A stretch of DNA of 64,000 nt from Clostridium sp. AM33-3 (GCF_003480315.1 NZ_QUIV01000011.1:1-64000); one strand, 5' to 3'. Shown: positions 8,453-17,287, counted from the first letter of the stretch. The notes: a model not told the origin generated them from the letters alone. Numbers and translations: made by a program.

Positions 8453-9511
8453 ATGACTATTTACCAGGAATTACAGTTAAGCTCCGCAGGATCGAAGAAT
8501 CTGATCCGGCGGTCAGAAAATAAAGAAGAAAAAAAGCGTCATATTTTTATTTATAACGCGAAGGTGTATCTTGTGGTAGCGTTTTGCTTTGCGGTGGTGA
8601 CCGCCTTCAGCCTGCTGTTTGGTTCAGCCAACAGCATCGCGGGCGTGGTGGTGCTTCTGGCTCTTCTGGTGCTGCGTCAGGCAGATTTCGGAATCCGCAC
8701 GTCGCACGGACTCATCTGTATCGGATTGATCTTCGGCGTGCTGATCGCAGGTCCGCGCCTCTCCAATATGCTGCCACCGGGATATGCGTTTTTTGCAAAC
8801 TGTATCTTCATCATGATTCTGATGGTGCTGGGCTGCCACAATGTGATCATGTCGAATCATTCTACATTCGTTCTGAGCTATCTGCTGCTTCAGGGCTACG
8901 ATGTCAGCGGAGCCGATTATGAAAAACGTATCGTGGGACTGCTTTTGGGAATGGTCATCTGCATGGCTGTATTTTATAAAAATCAGAGACTGCGTCCGTA
9001 CCGCAGAAGCTTTCTGGATCTGTTCCGGGAATTCCATTTCCGTTCGGCAAGAAACTGGTGGTATATCCGTATGACGCTGACGGTCTCCACGGCACTTCTC
9101 ATCATGAATCTTCTGGGAATTTCCAGAGCCATGTGGGCCGGAATTGCCTGCATGTCCGTGTGCCTGCCATTTTCCGGGGATATGCAGCCAAGGGCGAAAA
9201 TCCGTGGCTTATACAATGTTCTGGGCTGTGCGGTATTCGCTGTTTTATATTTTCTGCTGCCCCAGTCACTGCATCCATATCTGGGCATTTTGGGCGGAAT
9301 TGGTGTCGGTTATTCTGCCGGATACGCATGGCAGACGGTGTTTAATACCTTCGGTGCACTTTATATTGCGTCCGGGGCCTTTGGACTAGTGGGAGCCATT
9401 GTCTTAAGAATCGGGACCAACGTGGGAGCAGCAGCTTATACCATGCTGTTAGATCAGATCTTAAACCGGCTGTTTGGCCGCGAAATGAAAAGGAGAGAAG
9501 GCTATGTTTGA
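8453..9511 (+). CDS. FUSC family integral membrane protein
   Basis: Membrane protein of 352 residues with two clusters of hydrophobic helices (about residues 35-165 and 205-325) separated by a basic stretch. This resembles the aromatic-acid exporter / fusaric-acid-resistance (FUSC) superfamily. I start it at 8453, where AGGGA lies about 7 nt upstream; an ATG at 8423 adds ten lysine-rich residues without a clear site. It shares 8 bp with a downstream 57-residue gene. Transport role and substrate are inferred from the family only. Confidence 0.75.
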   Translation: MTIYQELQLSSAGSKNLIRRSENKEEKKRHIFIYNAKVYLVVAFCFAVVTAFSLLFGSANSIAGVVVLLALLVLRQADFGIRTSHGLICIGLIFGVLIAGPRLSNMLPPGYAFFANCIFIMILMVLGCHNVIMSNHSTFVLSYLLLQGYDVSGADYEKRIVGLLLGMVICMAVFYKNQRLRPYRRSFLDLFREFHFRSARNWWYIRMTLTVSTALLIMNLLGISRAMWAGIACMSVCLPFSGDMQPRAKIRGLYNVLGCAVFAVLYFLLPQSLHPYLGILGGIGVGYSAGYAWQTVFNTFGALYIASGAFGLVGAIVLRIGTNVGAAAYTMLLDQILNRLFGREMKRREGYV

Positions 9512-9677
9512 GAGAGTCGAGTATACCGTAGCAAGAATTGACGGAGATTACGCATATTTACAGCGGGTGGACGATCCGTCCGCAGAAGAAAAATGCGTGG
9601 CAAGAGCGTTGCTTCCGGCAGAGATCAGCGAAGGCTGCCGCGTGGCATATGAGATGCTGGAATACAGTATGGCATAA
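9504..9677 (+). CDS. Small protein, DUF3006-like
   Basis: 57-residue acidic protein beginning MFERVEYTVARIDGDYAYLQ. The pattern [DR]-I-[DE]-G-D-[YW]-A near the N-terminus, followed by a short beta-rich region, resembles DUF3006 proteins, whose function is unknown. ATG at 9504 sits 8 bp inside the FUSC gene with AGGAGAG upstream, so the two are translationally coupled. The frame ends at 9677, right before the hairpin shared with spoIIID. The coding call rests on the coupling and the family-like motif. Confidence 0.65.
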   Translation: MFERVEYTVARIDGDYAYLQRVDDPSAEEKCVARALLPAEISEGCRVAYEMLEYSMA

Positions 9678-9696
9678 AAGTGAATAAACGGTATAA

Positions 9697-9749
9697 CCCC
9701 TCAGAGTTCTTCATAGACTGTAAAAAAGAATTCTGAGGGGTTTTCTTTT
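9697..9749 (+). terminator. Terminator-like hairpin overlapping the spoIIID ribosome-binding site
   Basis: 15-bp stem: CCCCTCAGAGTTCTT (9697-9711) pairs with AAGAATTCTGAGGGG (9726-9740) with one G-U pair, followed by TTTTCTTTT. The GAGGGG of the 3' arm is the only plausible Shine-Dalgarno sequence for spoIIID, and the T tract runs into its TTG start codon. Confidence 0.8.
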
Positions 9750-10026
9750 GAAGGATTATATCGAAGAGCGGGCCGTTGCCATTGCCAATTACATCATAGA
9801 CCACAATGCCACGGTGCGGCAGACGGCGAAGAAATTTGGGATAAGCAAGAGCACGGTCCACAAGGACGTCACGGACCGGCTGGAGTACATAAATCCGGCG
9901 CTGGCAGCCCGGGCCAGGATCGTCCTGAACATCAACAAATCGGAGCGCCATATCCGCGGCGGCATGGCCACCCGGGAGAAGTATCAGCACAGGGTGGCTA
10001 TCTGCAGCCGGGAGGAGAACTTGTAG
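9748..10026 (+). CDS. spoIIID: Sporulation transcriptional regulator SpoIIID
   Basis: Mother-cell DNA-binding regulator of sporulation, 92 residues. The start MKDYIEERAVAIANYIIDHN and the helix-turn-helix TVRQTAKKFGISKSTVHKDV (about residues 22-41) followed by DRLEYINPALA align closely with known SpoIIID proteins, as does RHIRGGMATREKY near the C-terminus. It begins with TTG at 9748. Its ribosome-binding site is buried in a terminator-type hairpin. In sporulating Firmicutes this protein modulates sigma-E and sigma-K genes. Confidence 0.96.
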   Translation: MKDYIEERAVAIANYIIDHNATVRQTAKKFGISKSTVHKDVTDRLEYINPALAARARIVLNINKSERHIRGGMATREKYQHRVAICSREENL

Positions 10027-10030
10027 CAGT

Positions 10031-10060
10031 GAGCGGCATGTTCAGTCATGCCGCTCTTCT
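10031..10060. terminator. Bidirectional terminator between spoIIID and a histidine phosphatase
   Basis: Perfect 10-bp stem GAGCGGCATG/CATGCCGCTC with 6-nt loop and T-rich flank. The arms also encode the last residues of the convergent phosphatase gene. Confidence 0.8.
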
Positions 10061-10770
10061 TTATTGTCCCAGGTTTCACAGAAGCGGGCCGCAAAGGAAG
10101 GCTCCTCCCCTGCCGCGTAGAGATGGGAAACATCTCCGAATGTGCCGGCCCGAAAGCTTGCGATGCCCTGTCGACGCTCCTCCGTGTAAATGGTGGTGAC
10201 GGAGGACGGTGCCGCGCACAGGCCGTGCCAGAGCGGCATCGGGGAAACGTGCATCAGATGGCTTAACAGCACACATTCCACGCCAAAATGACAGAACAGC
10301 ACGATGGTGTCGCGGTTTGGCCGGACAGCACGGTAGTACAGGCCTTCCCGCTCATATCCGTGGGCGGCCAGGAGCCGGTCGAATTCTGAGGTGACCCGTT
10401 TGAATTCCTCTTCGACATGAATGGATCGCATGGCATCGGTATGATACCATTCTTCCGGATCATAATAGCGCAGCTCCTTTGTCCAGAGCTCCGGGAGCCA
10501 GTCCCAGATGCAGCTGGTCCGGTCCATGCCGGGTTTTATGATACGTGGAGAAAACTCCTGCAGCCATTCGCAGGTTTCGGCAGTGCGATTTAGCTTTTTT
10601 AAAGTCAGGGAAGCTGTGTCCTGTGCCCGGCCTAAAGGCGAGACATAATAAAAGTCCGCCGGAGTACGGACAAGCCGGTCAGAAAGCAGTTCCGCTTCCC
10701 GCCAGCCGGTTGGGGTTAAGGAGTCGATGGAATAGTCCGGATCAGCGTGTCTTACAATCAGAAGTTTCAT
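10042..10770 (-). CDS. Histidine phosphatase family protein
   Basis: Phosphoglycerate-mutase-like fold, 242 residues. The N-terminal catalytic motif MKLLIVRHADPDYS carries the phospho-accepting His (RHA), the second basic motif SPLGRAQDTA follows near residue 45, and FCHFGVECVLLSHL carries the C-terminal His. Start ATG at 10770 behind AAGGA. The stop lies inside the shared terminator. Substrate unknown; many such proteins act on small phosphorylated metabolites. Confidence 0.88.
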   Translation of the reverse strand: MKLLIVRHADPDYSIDSLTPTGWREAELLSDRLVRTPADFYYVSPLGRAQDTASLTLKKLNRTAETCEWLQEFSPRIIKPGMDRTSCIWDWLPELWTKELRYYDPEEWYHTDAMRSIHVEEEFKRVTSEFDRLLAAHGYEREGLYYRAVRPNRDTIVLFCHFGVECVLLSHLMHVSPMPLWHGLCAAPSSVTTIYTEERRQGIASFRAGTFGDVSHLYAAGEEPSFAARFCETWDNKEERHD

Positions 10771-10937
10771 GTTGGAATCCTTTCAGTCAAAACCGGAAGA
10801 TAAGATCCGGTATCACATGTGATTTTGAGAGTTAGTTATGGTTATGATAACATAATTTCACAGTTTTTTGCATTGTGCATTTCTTTATTTTATTCTAAAA
10901 TGAAACGGAAAACCATTACAATACGGAGGATCCCCCA

Positions 10938-11903
10938 ATGAAGCATATCTTAGTAGCCATGCCTTTCGATGATACGCATAAGGCATACATAGAGAAAATC
11001 GGAACGGACTGTGAGTTTCGTTACACCACCATCAAGACTGCCACTGCAGAGGAGGTAAAGGCAGCGGACATCATTTTTGGCAACATCAGTCCGGAGCTTG
11101 TGAAGCAGAATGACCATCTGGAGTGGATGCAGTTAAATTCTGCAGGCTCTGACCAGTATTGCAAGCCGGGAGTCATTGGCCCGGATACGATTCTGACCTG
11201 TGCCACCGGTGCCTATGGTCTGTCTGTTTCCGAGCATATGGTTTCCATGTCCATGATGCTCTGCCGCAAGATGGATTTATATATGAAGAATCAGATCAAC
11301 CATGAGTGGAAGGAAGAGGGCAGCGTAACCTCCATCTGGAATTCCACCACACTGGTAGCAGGGCTTGGTGATATCGGAAGTGAGTATGCAAAACGCATGA
11401 AGGCGCTGGGCAGTCATGTCATTGGTATTCGCCGCAACGTGGCAGAGAAGCCGGATTTCATCGACGAACTCTACACCATGGACCAGCTGGATGAGGTTTT
11501 ACCGAAGGTGGATTTCGCTGTATTTATTCTGCCGAGTACCCCGGCGACCCATCACATCATGGATGAGCGCCGTCTGCGCCTGATGAAGCCGGGCAGTTAT
11601 CTCATCAACGCAGGACGCGGCGATGCGGTAGACTGCGATGCGTTAAATAAAGTCCTGCGTGAGGGCGGTGCGCTGGCCGGCTGTGCGTTAGATGTAACCG
11701 AGCCGGAGCCGCTTCCGGCAGACCATCCCCTTTGGGATGCGCCGCGCACCATCATAACCCCGCACAGCGCAGGAAAATTCCATCTGCGTGAGACCTTTGA
11801 GCGCATTGTACGGATCACCGGGGAAAATCTGGAGAAATATCTGGCCGGAGAGAAGGAAGAGATGCGCAATCAGGTAAATGTAAAGACCGGAAACCGGAAA
11901 TAG
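10938..11903 (+). CDS. D-isomer-specific 2-hydroxyacid dehydrogenase
   Basis: NAD(P)-dependent oxidoreductase of 321 residues. Nucleotide-binding motif GLGDIGSEYAKRMKALG (about residue 142), catalytic Arg in NAGRGDAVD, Glu in DVTEPEPLP and His in TPHSAGK are all present. Start ATG behind GGAGG. Convergent with a LysR regulator that it nearly abuts. It could be a glyoxylate/hydroxypyruvate-type or other D-2-hydroxyacid dehydrogenase; the substrate is not visible. Confidence 0.9.
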   Translation: MKHILVAMPFDDTHKAYIEKIGTDCEFRYTTIKTATAEEVKAADIIFGNISPELVKQNDHLEWMQLNSAGSDQYCKPGVIGPDTILTCATGAYGLSVSEHMVSMSMMLCRKMDLYMKNQINHEWKEEGSVTSIWNSTTLVAGLGDIGSEYAKRMKALGSHVIGIRRNVAEKPDFIDELYTMDQLDEVLPKVDFAVFILPSTPATHHIMDERRLRLMKPGSYLINAGRGDAVDCDALNKVLREGGALAGCALDVTEPEPLPADHPLWDAPRTIITPHSAGKFHLRETFERIVRITGENLEKYLAGEKEEMRNQVNVKTGNRK

Positions 11904-11917
11904 GCCCCGTTTTTGGT

Positions 11918-12784
11918 TTACGATCTCGCCTGCAGGTAATGCAGCATGGTCTGTGACACTACGGAGCTTGCGGTTCTGGAGAAGGCCAGACCGATGGTAC
12001 GATGGTGGGGTGGATCCAATGGGCGGGAAACCAGCTGATTCGGAAATGCTTTCATGACCAGCTCCTGGGAAATGGTGATGCCCAGTCCATTCTGCACAAA
12101 GGCCATGATCAGATTATCATCCCGGAAACTGTAGACAATATCCGGCCGGCGCCGGCATTGGGACAGAAGATGCTGAATGTCATTGTCGCAGCCAGGTGTC
12201 TCGATGATCATGGGATAATCCAGTAAGCTTTCTAAGGAGACCTTCTCTTTTGCTGCCAGCGGATGAAATGACGGAAAGACAGCACAGAGAGGGTCTTCTT
12301 TTAGTGGATAAAAGGTCAGGTCATCGGCCACGATCGAGGAGAGAAAGCCACAGTCAACCTGTCCGTGCAGGATCCATTCCCGGATCTCGTTATAGTTTCC
12401 ATCTAGAACCTCAACTTCCACACCGGGATGATGTTCCGTGAAAAAATGGATCACGTCCGGCATCCACAGAGCAGTGATGCTGGAAAAGCTGCCTACCCGC
12501 AGCTTTCCTTCTATCTTGTGGTTGATGTTAAAGGCGGCCTGGCGCAGTTTATCCTTCTGGTTTACCATTTCCTGAATGTAGGGGATCAGCCGTGCACCGT
12601 TGTCCGTTAAGATTACACCACGTTTTATCCGTGCAAAAAGCTGAACGCCAAGCTCTTCCTCCAGCCCGGCCATCATCTGGCTGATACCGGACTGGGTATA
12701 ATTTAAAGCAGTGGCAGCCCCGGAAAAGCTGCCGGTCTCACAGACCTTTAAAAATATCTCATAGCGGTCTTTCTGTTCCTTCAT
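11918..12784 (-). CDS. LysR family transcriptional regulator
   Basis: 288-residue LysR-type regulator: N-terminal winged helix (FLKVCETGSFSGAATALNYTQSGISQMMAGLEEELGVQLF) and a C-terminal periplasmic-binding-type effector domain. Start taken at 12784 with GGAG upstream; an ATG three codons earlier lacks a site. Transcribed away from the NSS transporter gene, which it probably controls through the inverted repeat in their shared 140-bp control region. Confidence 0.92.
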   Translation of the reverse strand: MKEQKDRYEIFLKVCETGSFSGAATALNYTQSGISQMMAGLEEELGVQLFARIKRGVILTDNGARLIPYIQEMVNQKDKLRQAAFNINHKIEGKLRVGSFSSITALWMPDVIHFFTEHHPGVEVEVLDGNYNEIREWILHGQVDCGFLSSIVADDLTFYPLKEDPLCAVFPSFHPLAAKEKVSLESLLDYPMIIETPGCDNDIQHLLSQCRRRPDIVYSFRDDNLIMAFVQNGLGITISQELVMKAFPNQLVSRPLDPPHHRTIGLAFSRTASSVVSQTMLHYLQARS

Positions 12785-12816
12785 AATCTCCATCCATTAC
12801 AAAAATTTATATATAG

Positions 12817-12839
12817 CAGTAAAAACATTTGATTTACTG
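12817..12839. promoter_or_regulatory. Candidate LysR operator between regulator and NSS transporter
   Basis: Perfect inverted repeat CAGTAAA (12817-12823) and TTTACTG (12833-12839) with 9-bp spacing, in the divergent control region. It fits the T-N11-A style of LysR sites. Confidence 0.55.
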
Positions 12840-12924
12840 ATATCATAACACATGCTATCTTAATAAAGCAATATGGGCTGGTTTTTTGACAGTCCCATGA
12901 AAGAAAAAGAGAAGGTGTTTTGTT

Positions 12925-14316
12925 ATGGAAAAGAAATCAAGTAATTTTTCGGGACAGATCGGATTTGTTCTTGCAGCTGCCGGAAGTGCTGTTGGTGTGG
13001 GAAACCTGTGGCGGTTCCCATATCTGGCAGCAAAAGACGGAGGCGGCCTGTTTTTGATCGTGTATCTGGTTCTGGTACTCACATTTGGCTTTACCCTGCT
13101 GACCTCAGATATTGCCATTGGGCGCAGAACAAAAGAAAGTGCCATCGGAGCTTACAGCAAAATGCAGGAAAGATGGAAATTTCTGGGAATCCTGACATTC
13201 CTGGTACCGGTTCTGATCATGACCTATTATGCAGTCATCGGAGGCTGGATTACCCGCTATGCGGTGGTCTACCTGAGCGGGCAGGCAGAAGCGGCAGCCC
13301 GGGACGGGTACTTCACATCCTTTATCACTTCACCGGTTTCGCCGGTCATTTTTGCACTTTTATTTATGGGCGTAACAGCGTTGATCGTTTATAATGGTGT
13401 TGAGGGCGGTATCGAACGGGTATCCAAGTGCATGATGCCGGTGCTTCTTGTTCTGGTGGTTATCATTGCCGGATATTCGCTGACACTGCATCATGTAGAT
13501 GCAGATGGTCAGGTACGCACCGGTATGGAGGGCTTTTTGTATTATATCAGGCCGGATCTGGAAGGTATAACATTACGCCGGTTTTTACAGATCCTGCTGG
13601 ATGCCATGAGCCAGATGTTTTTCTCCCTCAGTGTTTCCATGGGAATTATGATCACCTATGGTTCTTATGTAAAACCGGAGGTGGATTTAAACCGGGCGGT
13701 CAACCAGATCGAGATTTTTGATACCGGAGTGGCTTTGCTGGCCGGTGCCATGATCATTCCGGCTGTATACGTGTTTTCCGGAACAGAAGGGATGAGCGCA
13801 GGTCCGAGCTTGATGTTTATTTCTCTTCCGAAGGTCTTTGCGGCTATGGGGAAGGCTGGTGTGTTTATGGGAATCCTGTTTTTCGTAGCAGCAATTTTCG
13901 CAACCCTGACCTCCTGCATTTCCGTGCTGGAATCCATTACGGCCAACTGCATGGAGATTTTCCACACAGAACGCAAAAAGACCGTCCTGGTGCTGGCGGT
14001 CATTTACCTGGCAGCATCAGCGGTCATTGCGCTGGGATACAGTGTTTTTTATTTTGAAATTACGCTGCCGAACGGTTCTGGCGCGCAGCTTTTAGATGTT
14101 ATGGACTACATCAGCAACAGTGTCATGATGCCGTTCATTGCCCTGCTTTCCGCCATTCTCATTGGCTGGATCAAAACTCCGGACTATGTCATCGGAGAGA
14201 TGGAGCGAAATGGAGAGACCTTTGGACGAAAAGCAATCTACCGGGTGATGATACGCTACATCGCTCCGTTGATGATGCTTGTGCTGTTCTTGCAGTCTAC
14301 CGGAATTTTTGCATGA
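12925..14316 (+). CDS. Sodium-dependent transporter, NSS (SNF) family
   Basis: Neurotransmitter:sodium symporter family, 463 residues. The first helix region (FVLAAAGSAVGVGNLWRFPYLAAKDGGG) is the family signature containing the Na+/substrate-binding unwound helix. About 11 hydrophobic segments follow. Bacterial members import amino acids such as tyrosine, tryptophan or leucine. Divergent from a LysR gene with a candidate operator between them. Start at 12925 behind AGAAGGTG. Confidence 0.94.
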   Translation: MEKKSSNFSGQIGFVLAAAGSAVGVGNLWRFPYLAAKDGGGLFLIVYLVLVLTFGFTLLTSDIAIGRRTKESAIGAYSKMQERWKFLGILTFLVPVLIMTYYAVIGGWITRYAVVYLSGQAEAAARDGYFTSFITSPVSPVIFALLFMGVTALIVYNGVEGGIERVSKCMMPVLLVLVVIIAGYSLTLHHVDADGQVRTGMEGFLYYIRPDLEGITLRRFLQILLDAMSQMFFSLSVSMGIMITYGSYVKPEVDLNRAVNQIEIFDTGVALLAGAMIIPAVYVFSGTEGMSAGPSLMFISLPKVFAAMGKAGVFMGILFFVAAIFATLTSCISVLESITANCMEIFHTERKKTVLVLAVIYLAASAVIALGYSVFYFEITLPNGSGAQLLDVMDYISNSVMMPFIALLSAILIGWIKTPDYVIGEMERNGETFGRKAIYRVMIRYIAPLMMLVLFLQSTGIFA

Positions 14317-14433
14317 CCCCAGGCCTGCTTTCGTTTTTTTACAGAGTTAAACAGAAAAAATTTACAGAGCCAGGCATAGGTGCACCGGAATTAGAATAGG
14401 CTATTACTATCAAATTTTTTCGGGGAGGCTGTT

Positions 14434-14865
14434 ATGGGAAAGAAAAAAAGCGGAAAGGTGCTGTTGGTGGCGGCTCTTTTGGCCTGGGTCTTCGTGGTGC
14501 GGTTTCTGACGGCCTGCAGCGTGGAGAAGGAAGATCTGCAAAAGGTGCGCGATCTGGAATTTACCGTAGTGGGAGAGACAGATCTTCCGGAGGAGCTGAA
14601 GAATGTGATCGGAGAGAAAAAGATGGCGCCCTTTAAGCTGACCTATACCGATGACCAGAATCTTTACATAGTCGTGGGCTACGGAGAACAGGAGACCGGA
14701 GGCTGCAGCATTTCCGTGAAGGAGCTTTACCTGACGGAGAATGCGATTGTGGCAGATACGGAGCTTCTGGGGCCGGAGAGTGCGGAACAGGCCGGAACAG
14801 AAAAATCGTATCCGTACATTGTCGTAAAAACCGAACATCTGGAGGAACCTGTTATATTCCAGTAA
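14434..14865 (+). CDS. Putative lipoprotein with PrcB C-terminal-like domain
   Basis: 143 residues. The N-terminus has a hydrophobic segment ending in a lipobox (LTAC, Cys28), so it is probably membrane-anchored outside the cell. The C-terminal half has the G-x-x-x-T-G-G-C/Y-S-I-x-V pattern, then a beta-rich stretch ending SYPYIVVKTE, like the PrcB C-terminal domain found in many secreted clostridial proteins. Start at 14434 has GGGG upstream. Function unknown. Confidence 0.65.
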   Translation: MGKKKSGKVLLVAALLAWVFVVRFLTACSVEKEDLQKVRDLEFTVVGETDLPEELKNVIGEKKMAPFKLTYTDDQNLYIVVGYGEQETGGCSISVKELYLTENAIVADTELLGPESAEQAGTEKSYPYIVVKTEHLEEPVIFQ

Positions 14866-14891
14866 TTTACTAGGAATTCTTCTGCCGGTAC

Positions 14892-14921
14892 TTGTATTTC
14901 TTTCATATCATATGGTAAAAT
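14892..14921 (+). promoter_or_regulatory. Candidate promoter of cysE
   Basis: TTGTAT at 14892-14897, 18-bp spacer, TAAAAT at 14916-14921. Confidence 0.5.
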
Positions 14922-14962
14922 AAAAGCTAAAATTCTAACGTATATTGCGGAGGCCTGGGATT

Positions 14963-15613
14963 ATGATTTTGAAAGATATCTGGCTGGATGTAAAAGCCGT
15001 ACAGGAGCGGGATCCGGCAGCGCGGAGCGCACTGGAAGTGCTGCTGCTTTATCAGGGGGTCCATGCGCTGATCTGGCATCGGTTTGCCCATTGGTTTTAT
15101 AAGCATCATATGTTTTTTATCGCGCGTCTGATCTCTCAGATTGCCAGATTTTTTACCCTGATCGAGATTCATCCCGGTGCGCAGCTGGGGCATGGCATTC
15201 TCATTGATCATGGCTGCGGTGTTGTCATCGGTGAAACTACTGTCGTTGGCGATAACTGTACTATTTATCAGGGTGTTACCCTGGGCGGAGTGGGTCTGAA
15301 CAAGGGCAAGCGCCATCCTACTCTGGGCAATAATGTTACCGTAGGCTGCGGTGCAAAGATCCTTGGCGCCTTTGAGGTGGGAGACAACTGTAATATTGCT
15401 GCCAATGCGGTGTTGTTAAAGCCGCTTGACAACGATACCACCGCAGTAGGTATTCCGGCCCGGCCGGTCAAGGTAGCCGGGGTTCCCATTGAGAACCGCA
15501 AAAAAACGGTTACCATGGAACATTTCGAAAAGATGGAACAGCGTGTTAAAGAGCTGGAAGCAGAGCTGGAGCGTTTAAAGGGAGAGCTGGAGGAAGCCTC
15601 CAGGGAAGCGTAG
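14963..15613 (+). CDS. cysE: Serine O-acetyltransferase
   Basis: Makes O-acetylserine from serine and acetyl-CoA, first step of cysteine synthesis. 216 residues: an N-terminal helical domain (RDPAARSALEVLLLYQGVHALIWHRFAHWFY) and a left-handed beta-helix of hexapeptide repeats, including the catalytic-site segment IEIHPGAQLGHGILIDHGCGVVIGE and the CoA-site region GGVGLNKGKRHPTLGNNV. A short acidic coiled tail ends the protein. Start ATG at 14963 with GGAGG 9 nt upstream; an upstream in-frame TTG is not needed. Single gene; no cysK beside it. Confidence 0.94.
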   Translation: MILKDIWLDVKAVQERDPAARSALEVLLLYQGVHALIWHRFAHWFYKHHMFFIARLISQIARFFTLIEIHPGAQLGHGILIDHGCGVVIGETTVVGDNCTIYQGVTLGGVGLNKGKRHPTLGNNVTVGCGAKILGAFEVGDNCNIAANAVLLKPLDNDTTAVGIPARPVKVAGVPIENRKKTVTMEHFEKMEQRVKELEAELERLKGELEEASREA

Positions 15614-15655
15614 CAGCAGACAACGCCCCGTATGGAGGCGGTATCATAAAAAGAA

Positions 15656-15718
15656 AAGCACTCACATAGACTTTCTGTAAAGGGTTTCTGATATGGAAAG
15701 AAAGGTGGGTGCTTTTTT
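15656..15718 (+). terminator. Terminator-like hairpin containing the ribosome-binding site of the SPOCS gene
   Basis: AAGCACTCAC (15656-15665) pairs with GTGGGTGCTT (15705-15714) with one G-T pair, then a T run up to the ATG at 15719. The AAAGGTGGG Shine-Dalgarno sequence overlaps the 3' arm. It probably ends cysE transcription. Confidence 0.65.
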
Positions 15719-17287
15719 ATGCTGGAACTGGAAAAGCGGAACATACACAGGAACCGTCTGAAGAGCCAGACGGGAACGCAGGTGACCCTGGATGATGATT
15801 TTATCGTTCCGGATACCATGGATGATATCAGTGAGGTGATCCTGGATTCCGGACTGATCCAGCTGGAGCCGGTGAAGGTGCAGAGGGAGCGGATCACGGT
15901 GCGTGGAAAGCTGGAATTCCATGTGCTTTACCGGACAGAAGAAGGCGGACTGCAGACACTGGGTGGAGCAATCCCGTTCGAGGAAGGTATCAATGTGCCG
16001 GAACTGGAGGAAAAGGACTATGTCAGTGTGGGCTGGCAGCTGGATGATCTGGATACTGAGATGATTCATTCGCGCAAACTGGGGGTCCGGGCCATTGTGA
16101 CGCTGGAGGTGAAGGCAGAAAGCCTGTATGACACAGAGGCCGCCGTGGATGTGAGAGACAGCGGGGCTGCTGACGGAGAAATTCATCTTCAGGTGAAGAA
16201 GAGGCAGATTCCCACAGCAGCGATTGCTCTTCGCAGAAAGGATACCTACCGATTAAAAGAGGATGTTACCCTGCCCGGCAGTAAACCGGCTATTGAACGT
16301 ATGCTGTGGACTGAGATGAGTCTGGCCGGCTGTCTCGCGAAGCCGCTGGATGGTCAGATCCATCTAGAGGGAACCCTGATGGTATTTGTTCTTTACGAGG
16401 GCGGCGGAGACGGACAGGTGCAGTGGGTGGAGGAAAGCATTCCGTTTTCCGGAGAAGTTAAGATGCAGGGAGCGGAGGCAGAGATGATACCGGCAATCGG
16501 CATGAAGCTGGTTCACCGGGAAATAGAGGAAAAACCGGATCCTGACGGGGAACTGCGGGAACTTTCCGTTGACGCTGTGATCGAGCTGGATGTACGCCTC
16601 TACGAGGAGCAGGAACTGGAGCTGTTGCAGGATCTCTATGCCACGAACCGGGAAATCGTGCCGGAAACCGCAGATGCAGTATTTGACCGGATCCTGACCC
16701 GAAACTTTGGAAAATGCAAGGTTGCGGAAAAGGTAAATCTGGAAACAGATCCCAGGGTGCTGCAGATCTGCCACTGCGGCGGCAGTGTGAAGCTGGACGG
16801 AGTGGAGAGCAGGGAGGAAATTCTGGCCCTGGATGGTGTTCTGGAGGTGAAGCTTTTGTACCTGACGGATGATGATGCGCGCCCGGTACAGGCAGTGACC
16901 CGGCTGGTTCCGTTTCATTATGAGGCAGAGGTGCCCGGAATCCGTGAGGACAGCAGCTGGTATCTGGAGCCTGGGCTGGAACAGCTGACTGCGGTTATGG
17001 CCGGAGGCGGACAGGCGGAACTGCGCGGAGTGATCACGTTTGATCTGTTGGTTTTGCAGTCTGAGCCGGGGCAGGTGATCCGGCAGGTACAGGTCCTGCC
17101 GGCAGATACGGAAAAGATGAAGGCCATGCCGGGAATCGTGGGATACTTTGTGCAGCCGCAGGATAGCCTGTGGGATGTGGCAAAGCACTTTCATACCACA
17201 GAGGACTCCATTCTGGCCTCCAACGAGCTGCCCGGCGGAGAAATCAAAGCAGGAGACTGCCTGATCCTGGTAAAGGAAATTGGATGA
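15719..17287 (+). CDS. SPOCS (DUF3794) domain protein with C-terminal LysM domain
   Basis: 522-residue protein of the sporulation-associated SPOCS family. At least three related beta-rich DUF3794-type units can be traced (about residues 30-130, 165-290, 310-440), each with the RITVRGKLEFHVLY or EGTLMVFVLYEGG-type core. A C-terminal LysM domain starts near residue 475 (YFVQPQDSLWDVAKHFHTTEDSILASN), which suggests attachment to cortex peptidoglycan. Related proteins assemble on the spore surface in Clostridia. No signal peptide, as expected for mother-cell synthesis. Confidence 0.88.
   Translation: MLELEKRNIHRNRLKSQTGTQVTLDDDFIVPDTMDDISEVILDSGLIQLEPVKVQRERITVRGKLEFHVLYRTEEGGLQTLGGAIPFEEGINVPELEEKDYVSVGWQLDDLDTEMIHSRKLGVRAIVTLEVKAESLYDTEAAVDVRDSGAADGEIHLQVKKRQIPTAAIALRRKDTYRLKEDVTLPGSKPAIERMLWTEMSLAGCLAKPLDGQIHLEGTLMVFVLYEGGGDGQVQWVEESIPFSGEVKMQGAEAEMIPAIGMKLVHREIEEKPDPDGELRELSVDAVIELDVRLYEEQELELLQDLYATNREIVPETADAVFDRILTRNFGKCKVAEKVNLETDPRVLQICHCGGSVKLDGVESREEILALDGVLEVKLLYLTDDDARPVQAVTRLVPFHYEAEVPGIREDSSWYLEPGLEQLTAVMAGGGQAELRGVITFDLLVLQSEPGQVIRQVQVLPADTEKMKAMPGIVGYFVQPQDSLWDVAKHFHTTEDSILASNELPGGEIKAGDCLILVKEIG

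Noticed and set aside
16364..17194. 276-codon minus-strand open frame
   Set aside because: It lies wholly within the SPOCS/LysM gene in antisense, has His/Gln-rich non-protein-like composition and no ribosome-binding site.
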